DNA of 50,671 nt. Source: Microcoleus sp. FACHB-DQ6 (GTDB lineage: Bacteria > Cyanobacteriota > Cyanobacteriia > Cyanobacteriales > Microcoleaceae). Under the pieces are notes generated by a model. That model did no database searches. It was not told where the DNA came from and saw only the letters and a list, made by a program, of their open reading frames with translations. The position numbers and the translations under genes were made by a program. The DNA lies in the NCBI GenBank assembly GCA_014695175.1, contig JACJNV010000309.1, forward strand, positions 1 to 50,671. Reading direction: 5' to 3'. Position 1 is the first letter of the stretch. The number at the start of each line of letters is the position of its first letter. Below, piece by piece: positions 7,808 through 16,334 of the stretch.

Positions 7808-8998
7808 TTAGCGAACCGAAAGAATGCGATCGCCCAATTCCATACTATCTGCCAAAACTTCCTGCCTCGCCCACCTATCCGCGGCCAAAATATCGTCTAA
7901 ACCAGGACTTTCACAGTTATCGGTTTGATGTTTGTCGCACGCCTTTTCAATCAACTTTGGAATATCCAAAAACTGAATTTTCTCCTCCAAAAATAGCGCG
8001 ACCGCCTGTTCGTTTGCCGCATTCAGCACCGCAGGCATCGAACCGCCCGCACGTCCCGCTGCATAAGCCAACTGCATACAAGGATACTTCTCGTGGTCGG
8101 GTTCTCGGAAAGTTAAATCCCCAGCTTTTACCAAATCCAGCCGTTCCCAATCTGTATGAATTCGCTCCGGCCAAGACAAAGCGTAAAGCAGCGGCAAGCG
8201 CATATCCGGCCATCCCAATTGCGCCAAAACCGAGGTATCTTGCAGCTCAATTAACGAGTGAATTATGCTCTGAGGATGGATGACAATATCAATGTCGTCA
8301 TAATCCATTCCGAACAAGTAATGAGCCTCAATTACTTCTAATCCTTTATTCATCAAAGTAGCAGAATCGATCGTGATTTTCTGCCCCATCGACCAATTCG
8401 GATGTTTCAAAGCATCGGCTACTGTTACTGCGGCTAATTTGTCGATCGGCAAATCTCGAAAAGAACCGCCCGAAGCAGTGAGAATAATTCGTCGCAACCC
8501 GCCAACCATAACACCTTGGAGGCATTGAAAAATTGCTGAATGTTCCGAGTCAGCCGGCAATATTTTAACGCCGTATTTTTCGATTAAGGGGTTGACAACG
8601 GGGCCCCCTGCGATTAATGTTTCTTTATTGGCTAAGGCGATATCTTTGCCTGCTTTGATAGCCGCAATTGTTGGCAGCAAACCGGCACAGCCAACTATGC
8701 CGGTGACGACGGCTTGAGCGTCACCGTATTGGGCAACTTCGACAACGCCTGACTCGCCAGCAAGTAAAATAGGTTGAGGGTCAATGTCTGCGATCGCCTC
8801 CTTCAATTCCAGTAATTTATCTTCGTCGCAAACCGCGACAATTTCCGGTCGAAACTGGCGAATTTGCTGGGCCAGCAACGTTACATTTCGTCCGGCGGTT
8901 AACCCGACAATCCGAAATTTGTCGGGGTATTGAGCTACAATATCCAGAGTCTGAGTGCCGATGGAGCCTGTCGAGCCGAGAAGAGTTATTGCTTTCAC
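7808..8998 (-). CDS. dxr: 1-deoxy-D-xylulose 5-phosphate reductoisomerase
   Basis: A 396-residue protein of usual length for Dxr, the NADPH- and divalent-metal-dependent enzyme that rearranges and reduces DXP to 2-C-methyl-D-erythritol 4-phosphate, the second step of the MEP isoprenoid pathway that feeds carotenoids, quinones and the chlorophyll phytyl tail. Visible features are the N-terminal dinucleotide fold [16 protein letters not shown] (residues 6-21), the substrate motif [12 protein letters not shown], the metal/substrate motif [13 protein letters not shown], the [15 protein letters not shown] segment with paired acidic ligands, and [12 protein letters not shown]. The C-terminal four-helix domain is present. 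The ATG at 8998 is the natural start. The gene is convergent with the PRTase gene and divergent from the DUF2079 pair. Confidence 0.98.
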   Translation of the reverse strand: MKAITLLGSTGSIGTQTLDIVAQYPDKFRIVGLTAGRNVTLLAQQIRQFRPEIVAVCDEDKLLELKEAIADIDPQPILLAGESGVVEVAQYGDAQAVVTGIVGCAGLLPTIAAIKAGKDIALANKETLIAGGPVVNPLIEKYGVKILPADSEHSAIFQCLQGVMVGGLRRIILTASGGSFRDLPIDKLAAVTVADALKHPNWSMGQKITIDSATLMNKGLEVIEAHYLFGMDYDDIDIVIHPQSIIHSLIELQDTSVLAQLGWPDMRLPLLYALSWPERIHTDWERLDLVKAGDLTFREPDHEKYPCMQLAYAAGRAGGSMPAVLNAANEQAVALFLEEKIQFLDIPKLIEKACDKHQTDNCESPGLDDILAADRWARQEVLADSMELGDRILSVR

Positions 8999-9125
8999 AA
9001 TTTTTTAAGGTTTTGTGGATTATTCTAATATTACGATTGCGGGGATAAAAATTAGTGGTTAACTATTGCGTGGAAAGCACATTCGATGGAATCATATTTT
9101 GAGTGACCACCTAGTGCCAGATTTC

Positions 9126-10709
9126 ATGCAGAATAGGGAAAATTTTGCTGATTCGAGTGAGGACATCAGTGTCTCGATCGCCGAAAATAGAGAGAAAGGT
9201 CGATCGCAGCTACCGTCGAGTTTGGTTTGGGCGATCGCTACGGCTGCGGCAATTTTCTTTTTGTGTAGCAGTTTACGGCACGCTTTATTCCAATCAACTG
9301 CTTTCGATTTGGGAATTTTTGACCAAGCAATTTACTTGATCAGCCAAAACCAAACGCCTTTTTCTTCTTTAATGGGGATTCATATTTTGGGCGATCACGC
9401 AGCGGTAATCTATTATCCGCTAGCTTGGCTGTACAAAATTTCCCCGGATGTGCATTGGCGACTGTTGGTACAAGCAGTTGCTTTATCCATGGGGGCTTGG
9501 CCTACGTGGAGTTTAGCGCGTTTGGGAGGTTTGAATCAAGAACAATCCCGTGCGAGCGCATTGATTTATTTGCTCTATCCGGTGGTATTTAACATCAATT
9601 TATTTGATTTTCACCCGGAAGTAATCGCTTTACCCGCACTTTTGGCAGCAATTTTGGCGGCGCGTTTAAATAAAATTGTGTGGTTTTGTACCGCTATAGT
9701 GTTAGTTCTCAGTTGCAAGGCGGTTTTGTCCCTAACCGTTGTCGCTATGGGTGTCTGGCTGTTTTTTTGCGAAAAAAAGCAACGGTACGGGGCGATCGCA
9801 CTTTTGCTAGGTGCAGCTTGGTTTTTGATAGCTTCCCAGAAAATCATCCCCTTCTTTAGCGGCAGCGAAGTCGCTGGAGTCGGGCGCTACAGCTATTTAG
9901 GCAAATCCGTACTAGAAATCATCATCAATCTCATCTTAAAACCACAGTTAGTATTAGGAAAAATCCTTTCCTTCGATACATCCAAATATTTATTTCTCCT
10001 CACCTTACCTGTGATTTGGCTGGTATTGCCATTTTCTGGCAAACTACGCCTACAATATCTAACAGCGCTAATTCCTGCCATCCCTACCCTGCTCATCAAT
10101 ATCCTCTCAGACTTGTCATTTCAACGCAGCTTAGCCTATCAGTATTCAGTGCCTGTAATTCCATTTTTATTTTTAGCAGTAATCGCGAAGGAAGAAACAA
10201 GAAGCAGGGAAGAAATAAAAGGCAACCAGGAAGAGGATAAAGCAAATAAGCAACAGTTTTTAACATTGGTCAATCGGCCACCATTTAAAAACTTCCGAAT
10301 TTCTCAACTTTGGCAGGGAATTCAATTGCCGAGAATTATGATAATTTGGTCATTACTAATTTTCCTATGTGTGGGCGAATATAAAGATTTTTCTCTGTAC
10401 CTAAATAGACTAGATACCTGGCAAGCTACACGCGAAGCAGTCGCACAAGTTCAACCCCAAAGCAGTATTTTAACAGATAATAGACTTGCACCTCACTTTG
10501 CCCACCGCCCAATAGTAAAATTGCTTTCACAAATTTCGCCCCAAACAAATTTAGCTGAATTTCAATACATATTATTAAACCTGCGCCATCCCTGGCCTGA
10601 TACGGAAAAAATTGGTGATACCTTAGCCAATCAACTTAAAAACTCTCCCGATTTTAAATTAACTTATAAAAAAAACGAAGTTCTCCTATTTAAACGAGTC
10701 GCTGATTAA
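9126..10709 (+). CDS. DUF2079 polytopic membrane protein, copy 1
   Basis: Starting from the ATG at 9126 the protein has 527 residues. The frame is open from a TTG at 9066, but that extension looks unlike the family and the downstream copy begins close to the first membrane helix. Ten or so hydrophobic segments follow. The conserved DUF2079 signature near the N-terminus reads RHALFQSTAFDLGIFDQAIY, and a second conserved block is NINLFDFHPEVIALPALLAA. The overall build resembles GT-C glycosyltransferases, with acidic residues in the first extracytoplasmic loop, so lipid-linked sugar transfer is possible but unproven. A lysine-rich insertion (about residues 357-380, KEETRSREEIKGNQEEDKAN) is missing from copy 2. 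Nine bases separate it from copy 2, so the two are probably co-transcribed. Confidence 0.88.
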   Translation: MQNRENFADSSEDISVSIAENREKGRSQLPSSLVWAIATAAAIFFLCSSLRHALFQSTAFDLGIFDQAIYLISQNQTPFSSLMGIHILGDHAAVIYYPLAWLYKISPDVHWRLLVQAVALSMGAWPTWSLARLGGLNQEQSRASALIYLLYPVVFNINLFDFHPEVIALPALLAAILAARLNKIVWFCTAIVLVLSCKAVLSLTVVAMGVWLFFCEKKQRYGAIALLLGAAWFLIASQKIIPFFSGSEVAGVGRYSYLGKSVLEIIINLILKPQLVLGKILSFDTSKYLFLLTLPVIWLVLPFSGKLRLQYLTALIPAIPTLLINILSDLSFQRSLAYQYSVPVIPFLFLAVIAKEETRSREEIKGNQEEDKANKQQFLTLVNRPPFKNFRISQLWQGIQLPRIMIIWSLLIFLCVGEYKDFSLYLNRLDTWQATREAVAQVQPQSSILTDNRLAPHFAHRPIVKLLSQISPQTNLAEFQYILLNLRHPWPDTEKIGDTLANQLKNSPDFKLTYKKNEVLLFKRVAD

Positions 10710-10718
10710 ACCAATAAA

Positions 10719-12155
10719 ATGCTAACTTTAAAATCCCTAAAATCTCATCCAGTATTTTTAATGATTGTCGTGACAACGCTAGTCTTATTTGCCGCCAGCA
10801 GCGCGCGACACGCTTTGTTTCAGTCAACTGCATTCGACTTAGCAATTTTTGACCAAGCAATTTATTTAATCTCCCAAAACCAAACGCCATTTTCCTCTTT
10901 AATGGCAATAAATATTTGGGGCGACCACGCCGCTTTTATTTTCTATCCACTAGCTTTACTTTACAAAATATATCCAGATGTTCACTGGCTTTTTTTAGTG
11001 CAAGCTGTTTCCCTAGCTTTAGGCGCTTGGCCGAGTTGGAGTTTGGCACGTCAAGCCGGATTAAATAATAGCATATCTTGGGCGATCGCCTGTATTTACC
11101 TCCTCTATCCATTAGTATTTAATGTCAATCTCTTCGACTTCCACCCAGAAGTCATTGCTTTACCAGCACTTCTAGCAGCAATCTTAGCCGCGAGGCTGAA
11201 TAAAACCTTGTGGTTTTGTGCTGCTCTTGTATTAGTTTTGAGCTGCAAAGCCGTCCTATCTTTAACTGTGGCTGCGATGGGTTTGTGGCTGTTGTGTTTT
11301 GACAAAAAACGTAATTGTGGGCTCATAGCTCTCTTTCTAGGCGCGGGTTGGTTCCTGGTAGTTACTCAGGCAGTTATACCGTATTTTAATCAGGGAAGAG
11401 AACACGCGGCAATTGGGCGATATCAATATTTGGGCAACTCAGTTTTTGAAATTGCTATTAATTTAATAGTGAAACCAAATCTAGTTTTAGGGCGTTTATT
11501 TTCTTTAGAAACTTTGCAATATTTAGCCTTATTGCTATTACCAGTAATTTGGTGGCTGTCCCCGCGTCATCTGTCATCTTTAATTAGTGCTGTGCCGATG
11601 TTAGCAATGAATATTCTTTCCGATCGCCCCGCTCAGCGGGATTTAGTTCATCAATATTCTGTGCCGATATTGCCGTTTTTGTTGGTGGCCGTAATTTCCA
11701 GTTTAGCAGCTAGCAATCAGCAAAAGGGAAAGACAATATTTGATAGATTGCCAATTCCTAATTATCCATTGCCTAGAGTCATTGTAATTTGGTCGTTGAT
11801 TGCTTTCTTAGCTTTAGGGAAATACGGCTATTTTTGGACTATTTATTTAAATGGGATCGACACTTTGCCAGCTACCAGAGAGGCAATTTCTCTTGTTGAA
11901 ACCAAAGGCAGTGTTTTAACAAATGTTCAGATTGCTCCGCATTTAGCGCACCGCCCTGTAGTAAGATTAACTCAGGCTAACGCGCCGCCTGCAAATCTCG
12001 CAGAATTTGATTATGTATTGCTGAACCTCAGATATCCTGGCTGGCTGAGCGATCGAGAATTTGTTAAAAACCTAGTAACTCAACTAAAAAACACCCCTCA
12101 GTTTCAACTAAAATATCAGCGAGACGACATATATCTATTTACTAGGAGTCATTAG
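10719..12155 (+). CDS. DUF2079 polytopic membrane protein, copy 2
   Basis: A 478-residue tandem paralogue of the preceding gene. Long stretches are almost identical (RHALFQSTAFDLAIFDQAIY; NVNLFDFHPEVIALPALLAA; LVLSCKAVLSLTVAAMGLWL), while the C-terminal soluble domain (from about residue 390, TREAISLVETKGSVLTNVQI) is more diverged. The ATG at 10719 lies 9 bases after the stop of copy 1. The shared Asp-rich first loop (FDLAIFDQ) is what would be expected of a GT-C-like active site. The gene ends directly at the heptamer array at 12154. Whether the two copies work on different substrates or as a heterodimer cannot be told from sequence. Confidence 0.88.
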   Translation: MLTLKSLKSHPVFLMIVVTTLVLFAASSARHALFQSTAFDLAIFDQAIYLISQNQTPFSSLMAINIWGDHAAFIFYPLALLYKIYPDVHWLFLVQAVSLALGAWPSWSLARQAGLNNSISWAIACIYLLYPLVFNVNLFDFHPEVIALPALLAAILAARLNKTLWFCAALVLVLSCKAVLSLTVAAMGLWLLCFDKKRNCGLIALFLGAGWFLVVTQAVIPYFNQGREHAAIGRYQYLGNSVFEIAINLIVKPNLVLGRLFSLETLQYLALLLLPVIWWLSPRHLSSLISAVPMLAMNILSDRPAQRDLVHQYSVPILPFLLVAVISSLAASNQQKGKTIFDRLPIPNYPLPRVIVIWSLIAFLALGKYGYFWTIYLNGIDTLPATREAISLVETKGSVLTNVQIAPHLAHRPVVRLTQANAPPANLAEFDYVLLNLRYPGWLSDREFVKNLVTQLKNTPQFQLKYQRDDIYLFTRSH

Positions 12156-12209
12156 TCAGCAGTCAGCAGTCAGCAGTCATCAGTCATCAGTCAAGAGTCA
12201 ACAGCCAAC
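12154..12209 (+). repeat. Tandem heptamer array (AGTCAGC)8-type
   Basis: Eight consecutive heptamers: three AGTCAGC, two AGTCATC, then AGTCAAG, AGTCAAC and AGCCAAC. Short tandemly repeated heptamers (STRR) are characteristic of filamentous cyanobacteria. The array overlaps the stop codon of the DUF2079 gene and lies between it and the convergent cas6 gene. Confidence 0.9.
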
Positions 12210-12218
12210 AAATTCGCG

Positions 12219-13349
12219 CTAATCCTCCACTTTCAAAGCCCTTCTTGCCAACTTCACGTAAGTTTTCACAGTTTCATAAGGCATTTCCAAATCAGCAGCA
12301 ATATCAAACAAAGATTCCCCCAATTCCCGGCGCGCCAAAATCGTCGCCCAAGTTTCAGCAATCTCAGCAGCGCGACTTCCGCCTGTACGCTTTCTGTGCG
12401 CCATAAACTTCTCTGTCAATTCATCTATTCGCGCCGCCAATACGCTTTGTATTGACACTTCAGGTAAGGCTTTTGTCAACCATTGTGCCCGCGTTTGTCC
12501 CAATCCAAAAGTTGTTTTGTGGCCAGTACCGCAGTAAGGCGCTAACCGCCCCAAAGCATAAAATAATTGTACAAAATCAGGGCGATTGTGAGCCGATCGC
12601 CCTAGCCCAAATTCCACAGCCCCAGTGAATCCCGTTACCATGCCTTTTTTGCCCGCCGCTACCTTTTGCGACTCCAATTTGTGGCGGCTAATAATTGCAT
12701 TTTCATCAATCCAATTCAAAAATTCTGCTTGGTCAAAATTTACCCCCGAAAAGTTATTCCAGCGGCGCAAATAGCTGTGAAAAACATTTTCGGGAACTGG
12801 CAAAGGGAAGTGATGGCCTTTGCTACGAAAGCTTGTAGGAGTCACAAAACTAAGTTTGATGGTTGGCGACAATGGGGGTTCTGCTGTTAATAATTGCTGG
12901 TAAGTGGTGGGCTCAAAAGCAATATCCCAAGAGCGAATTAGCAGGGGAGCATTTCGCAAATCTATCTCTTCGGGCAAATTTTGCAGCCACTGACTCAGCC
13001 ACTGCACTACTGGCTTTGAAAGTCCTGTTACGTACCAGCGATAAATTCGATCGCCCAAAAGCTGAAATTCTTTGCCACCCGGGAGCAAATCACCTTCCAA
13101 TCCCGAAATAGTAAAGGCTTTTTCGGACTGATCGTCGTGCAAAAGTTTCGATAAATCCGGGTCAGTTTGGTGTACTTGACCTAAAAACCAAGCGTGCAAA
13201 CCTATAGCATACTGCGCGTACAGATAGCTAGCAGCGCCGGGAGTCAATTCAAACACTAATCCGACTAACTCGGTGTCAGCCGGCCAAATCAGCCCAGACG
13301 GAGGAGATTTTCGGTCGCGGGTGCGGGTGCGGTTCGGGGAAGTTGCCAT
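12219..13349 (-). CDS. cas6: Cas6-type CRISPR endoribonuclease with C-terminal HTH extension (orphan)
   Basis: A 376-residue RAMP protein. Cas6 cuts repeat RNA in CRISPR precursor transcripts. Visible features are a His in the expected N-terminal helix (YAIGLHAWF, His51), the central strand SFVTPTSFRSKGHHFPLPVP (168-187) typical of Cas6, and the C-terminal glycine-rich loops GFTGAVEFGL (240-249) and APYCGTGHKTTFGLGQTR (270-287). After the Cas6 core, residues about 305-376 form an extra domain with a helix-turn-helix look: an ARRELGESLFDIAADLEMPY helix, a turn, then ETVKTYVKLARRAL. No other cas gene and no repeat array lies in the window. It may serve an array elsewhere or have a different RNA target. 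Confidence 0.82.
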   Translation of the reverse strand: MATSPNRTRTRDRKSPPSGLIWPADTELVGLVFELTPGAASYLYAQYAIGLHAWFLGQVHQTDPDLSKLLHDDQSEKAFTISGLEGDLLPGGKEFQLLGDRIYRWYVTGLSKPVVQWLSQWLQNLPEEIDLRNAPLLIRSWDIAFEPTTYQQLLTAEPPLSPTIKLSFVTPTSFRSKGHHFPLPVPENVFHSYLRRWNNFSGVNFDQAEFLNWIDENAIISRHKLESQKVAAGKKGMVTGFTGAVEFGLGRSAHNRPDFVQLFYALGRLAPYCGTGHKTTFGLGQTRAQWLTKALPEVSIQSVLAARIDELTEKFMAHRKRTGGSRAAEIAETWATILARRELGESLFDIAADLEMPYETVKTYVKLARRALKVED

Positions 13350-13653
13350 CAGATGCCACTAACAGGGACAGCGCTGTGCTATATTAATTATCCGATTTTT
13401 ATCCCCTTTGGGGGACGATTTTTGAGGGCGATCGACTGCCCCAATCTTTGGGGTACTCCAAAAACCAGGTCTGCCGCCAGTTTCCCGCACCGTCCGGGAT
13501 AGAGAAAAACCAGTAAAAAACCGACAACCTAAAACTAAATCTTTGTCAAGATTTTCCTCATTGTAAGTAAACAGAAATATACAAGTGTTTAAAATCCTAT
13601 TCTGCGCTACAATTGTCAAAAGCTCGTAGCATCCTCAACTCCGATCCTAAACT

Positions 13654-14016
13654 ATGAACACAACAGAAAAATCTAAACTCTCCAACGAAAAAACTTTGGA
13701 GGCGATGAAGAATTTCTCCGAAACCTACGCCAAGCGAACCGGAACTTACTTTTGTTCCGAGCCTTCTGTCACTGCTGTCGTCATAGAAGGACTAGCAAAA
13801 CACAAGGATGAACTAGGTGCTCCCTTATGCCCTTGTCGCCATTACGAAGATAAAGAAGCCGAAGTAAAAGCCGCCTACTGGAACTGTCCGTGCATTCCCA
13901 TGCGCGAGCGCAAAGAGTGTCACTGTATGTTATTTCTGACACCAGATAACGATTTCGCTGGAACTACTCAGGAGATTGGAATGGATCAGATTAAAGCGGT
14001 CAGAGACACTATGTAA
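13654..14016 (+). CDS. ftrC: Ferredoxin-thioredoxin reductase catalytic (beta) subunit
   Basis: A 120-residue protein. With the variable subunit it forms the 4Fe-4S enzyme that passes electrons from photosystem I-reduced ferredoxin to thioredoxin, linking light to redox control of metabolism. The seven conserved cysteines sit in the expected order: TYFCSEP, then APLCPCRHYE, then YWNCPCIPMRERKECHCMLF. Two of them form the redox-active disulfide beside the cluster; the others bind the cluster. Full length, no transit peptide. The ATG at 13654 gives MNTTEKSKLSNEKTLEAMKN. The variable-chain gene is not nearby. The protein is diagnostic of oxygenic phototrophs. Confidence 0.97.
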   Translation: MNTTEKSKLSNEKTLEAMKNFSETYAKRTGTYFCSEPSVTAVVIEGLAKHKDELGAPLCPCRHYEDKEAEVKAAYWNCPCIPMRERKECHCMLFLTPDNDFAGTTQEIGMDQIKAVRDTM

Positions 14017-14163
14017 TCGGTTAAGTAGGCGGTCGTTAAATGGCAGCAGTTTTGAAAACAGGTTGTTATTTTTCCTATTTTTAAGGCTTAGTTATTTAAA
14101 AGAAATCGATCGCCGCCTACTCAAACACACACCCGCAATCGAAAATCCCCAATTTTCAATGGA

Positions 14164-14571
14164 ATGACAGAGGAAATCCCGCTCGACTTTTGGCAAGGTA
14201 TCGAACAGTTTAACAGCCAAGAATTTTACGCTTGTCACGATACTTTAGAGGCTTTGTGGATGGAAGCCGACGAGCCGGAAAAAAGGTTTTATCAGGGAAT
14301 ATTGCAAATTGCGGTCGCGCTTTATCACTTAGGAAATCAAAACTGGCGCGGTGCGGTAATATTGCTGGGAGAAGGAATAAATCGGCTCAGTTATTATCAG
14401 CCGATTTATTCCGGAATTGCCGTTGAAGACTTGCTCGGACAAAGTGCTAAACTTTTGAGCGCTTTGCAACAAGCTGGCCCGGAAGAAGTAGCAGAATTTG
14501 TGCCGCTTTTAACAGGTACAGAAGTCGCAGGCTTGCAATTGCCGCGAATTATCAAAGTACCAAAAAGTTAA
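14164..14571 (+). CDS. DUF309 domain protein, 135 aa
   Basis: The sequence FWQGIEQFNSQEFYACHDTL (residues 9-28) followed by EALWMEADEPEKRFYQGILQ and IAVALYHLGNQNWRGAVILL matches the helical DUF309 fold: a helix pair carrying the H(D/E)xxE..W and FYQGxxQ patterns. Members occur in cyanobacteria, plastid-containing eukaryotes and Gram-positive bacteria; their reaction is unknown, although the conserved His/Glu pattern hints at a metal- or ligand-binding helical bundle. The ATG at 14164 follows ftrC in the same direction after 147 bases, so a shared transcript is possible but not shown. No signal peptide or membrane helix. Confidence 0.88.
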   Translation: MTEEIPLDFWQGIEQFNSQEFYACHDTLEALWMEADEPEKRFYQGILQIAVALYHLGNQNWRGAVILLGEGINRLSYYQPIYSGIAVEDLLGQSAKLLSALQQAGPEEVAEFVPLLTGTEVAGLQLPRIIKVPKS

Positions 14572-14887
14572 ATAAAGGTTAAATAAATGTTTGTATTAGG
14601 GTGGGCAGCAGACTTTGCCTCTACACAGAGGATGGCAGGCTTTCTTGCCCGCTGCACAAGCAGATTGATTTGCTGTGGAACGAGCATCTTGCCCGTTCCG
14701 GGTTAAGACAGTTGCAGCCACTCAGCAAAATAGCCAATTAAATTCCCTGTTGTCTTGCTACGATAATTGGTTGAGACTCTCGGGTCAATAAATCGACCTC
14801 ACGAAAATCTTTCTGACCGTTAAGATAAAATACCTAAGTGGAAATAATGCCCTTCAGCAATTTCAAATATTTTGAGGCTCCAAGCTT
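14572..14887. repeat. Intergenic segment with dispersed cyanobacterial repeat
   Basis: It contains GTGGAACGAGCATCTTGCCC (about 14676) and GGATGGCAGGCTTTCTTGCC (about 14630), the same class of intergenic repeat as the centre of the 7521-7780 element (GTGGAACAGGCATCTTGCC). No gene seen. The last 60 bases are the likely promoter region of the lpt genes. Confidence 0.6.
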
Positions 14888-15358
14888 ATGATGCCCTCCG
14901 CTAAACTACTCAATTCCCGAATATTCAAAGGATTATCGCTGCTGTTGCCCCTGACTCTGGCAAGCGCGATTGCCTCTCCCACCTACCCGCAAGCCGGGCT
15001 GCCCCGCACTCTTTCGGTGCGATCGGACATTCAAGAAGCCGACTCCAAAACCGGCATCGTGACAGCCCGCGGCAACGTCCAAATCAACTATCCAGCCCGC
15101 CAAATACAAGCAACCGCAGCTCAAGCACAATATTTCAGCCGCGAGCGCCGGATCATTCTCAGCGGAGATGTTTACGTATTGCAGCAGGGCAACAGCCTGC
15201 GCGGCGAAACCATAACATACCTCATCGACGAAGGGCGGTTTATTGCCCTGCCAAACAACCCAGGACAGGTAGAATCTGTTTATCTGGTTGCCCCGGAACA
15301 AGATGCGGCAGCCCAAAAAGCAGTTGGCTCCCCACGTCCAACTACAGCCCCCCGGTAA
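14888..15358 (+). CDS. lptA: LptA/OstA-like periplasmic LPS-transport protein
   Basis: A 156-residue protein with an N-terminal signal peptide (about residues 1-36: basic start, GLSLLLPLTLASAIASPTYP core, cleavage near AYPQA-like TYPQA). The OstA/LptA beta-jellyroll repeat follows: SVRSDIQEADSKTGIVTARG, then NVQINYPARQIQATAAQAQY, then RRIILSGDVYVLQQGNSLRG. LptA bridges the inner and outer membrane in LPS export. The lptB and lptF/G-like genes follow in the same direction, which supports the assignment. Start at ATG 14888, or the adjacent ATG at 14891. The tail is rich in A, P, Q and R and probably disordered. Confidence 0.88.
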   Translation: MMPSAKLLNSRIFKGLSLLLPLTLASAIASPTYPQAGLPRTLSVRSDIQEADSKTGIVTARGNVQINYPARQIQATAAQAQYFSRERRIILSGDVYVLQQGNSLRGETITYLIDEGRFIALPNNPGQVESVYLVAPEQDAAAQKAVGSPRPTTAPR

Positions 15359-15531
15359 AAGCGGCTCGCAGCAGCGAAATTTCGCCTCAGCCAAAACATA
15401 CTACTTGGGGTAGATGCGAAATTTCGTCTTTAGAAAAGTAACAAACTGGAAAAGGTAAAATTTAAATTAGAGACTCGATCGCACAAAGCCGCAGTCTGGA
15501 ATTTAGCTTGTAGAGGTTGCCGGGAGCGAAA

Positions 15532-16260
15532 ATGAAAATTGTACTCGAAAATATTCACAAATCCTACGGAAAACGCAATGTAGTCAGTCGCGTCAACCTT
15601 TCAGTAGCCCAAGGAGAAATCGTAGGACTGCTAGGCCCCAACGGTGCCGGCAAAACCACCACATTTTACATAGCAACCGGATTAGAAAAACCAAATCAAG
15701 GCACCGTTTGGCTAAACGATTTAGACATCACTAAATTGGCGATGCACCAGCGAGCGCATTTGGGAATTGGCTATCTCGCTCAAGAAGCAAGCATTTTCCG
15801 AAACATGAGCGTGCGCGACAACATTTTGTTAGTCCTAGAACAAACTCAAGTACCGCGCTGGGAATGGCGCGATCGAGTCGATTTCCTATTGCAAGAATTT
15901 CGCTTAGAAAAAATAGCATCGAGTTTGGGAATTCAAATATCTGGGGGAGAAAGGCGGCGGACTGAACTGGCCAGAGCATTAGCCGCGGGACGAGACGGGC
16001 CGATGTTCCTATTTTTAGACGAACCGTTTGCAGGCGTCGATCCGATCGCCGTAGACGAAATTCAAACCATTATTGCTAAACTGCGCGATCGTAAAATCGG
16101 CATCCTCATCACAGATCACAACGTCCGAGAAACCCTCGAAATTACCGATCGAGCCTACATCATGCGAGACGGCCAAATTTTAGCCTCCGGGGCTGAAGAA
16201 GAACTCTACAGCAATCCTTTAGTGCGTCAGTATTACTTGGGCGACAGCTTCGTGCGATAG
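15532..16260 (+). CDS. lptB: LPS export ABC transporter ATP-binding protein LptB
   Basis: A 242-residue ABC ATPase that powers LPS extraction from the inner membrane. Walker A GPNGAGKT (about 36-43), Q-loop in IGYLAQEASIFRNM, signature ISGGERRRTELARAL, Walker B MFLFLDEPFAGVDPIAVDEI, and H-loop ITDHNVRETLEITDRAY are all present. The ERRR after the signature and the DHNVRETL segment are specific to the LptB branch. The frame is open from a TTG at 15517, but GGGAG (15522-15526) sits correctly for the ATG at 15532. The gene lies between lptA and the LptF/LptG permease. Confidence 0.96.
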   Translation: MKIVLENIHKSYGKRNVVSRVNLSVAQGEIVGLLGPNGAGKTTTFYIATGLEKPNQGTVWLNDLDITKLAMHQRAHLGIGYLAQEASIFRNMSVRDNILLVLEQTQVPRWEWRDRVDFLLQEFRLEKIASSLGIQISGGERRRTELARALAAGRDGPMFLFLDEPFAGVDPIAVDEIQTIIAKLRDRKIGILITDHNVRETLEITDRAYIMRDGQILASGAEEELYSNPLVRQYYLGDSFVR

Positions 16261-16334
16261 TTTTTTGAAGGCATTCGGCAAACAGCAGAATTTTAGATTT
16301 TAGATTGAGGAGCAATCGGCGAGAACGGGCAACT

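Noticed and set aside
9066-9125. Extended N-terminus of the first DUF2079 protein from a TTG codon.
   Set aside because: Rare start codon, no clear ribosome-binding site, and the extension has no counterpart in the tandem copy.
12154-12209. A CRISPR array next to cas6.
   Set aside because: The heptamers are contiguous with no spacers; they are a short tandem repeat, not a CRISPR.
13359-13619. An 86-codon minus-strand frame just upstream of cas6.
   Set aside because: The translation is dominated by repeat-derived sequence (hairpins such as CCCCAATCTTTGGGG) and lacks a start signal; it is the cas6 promoter region.
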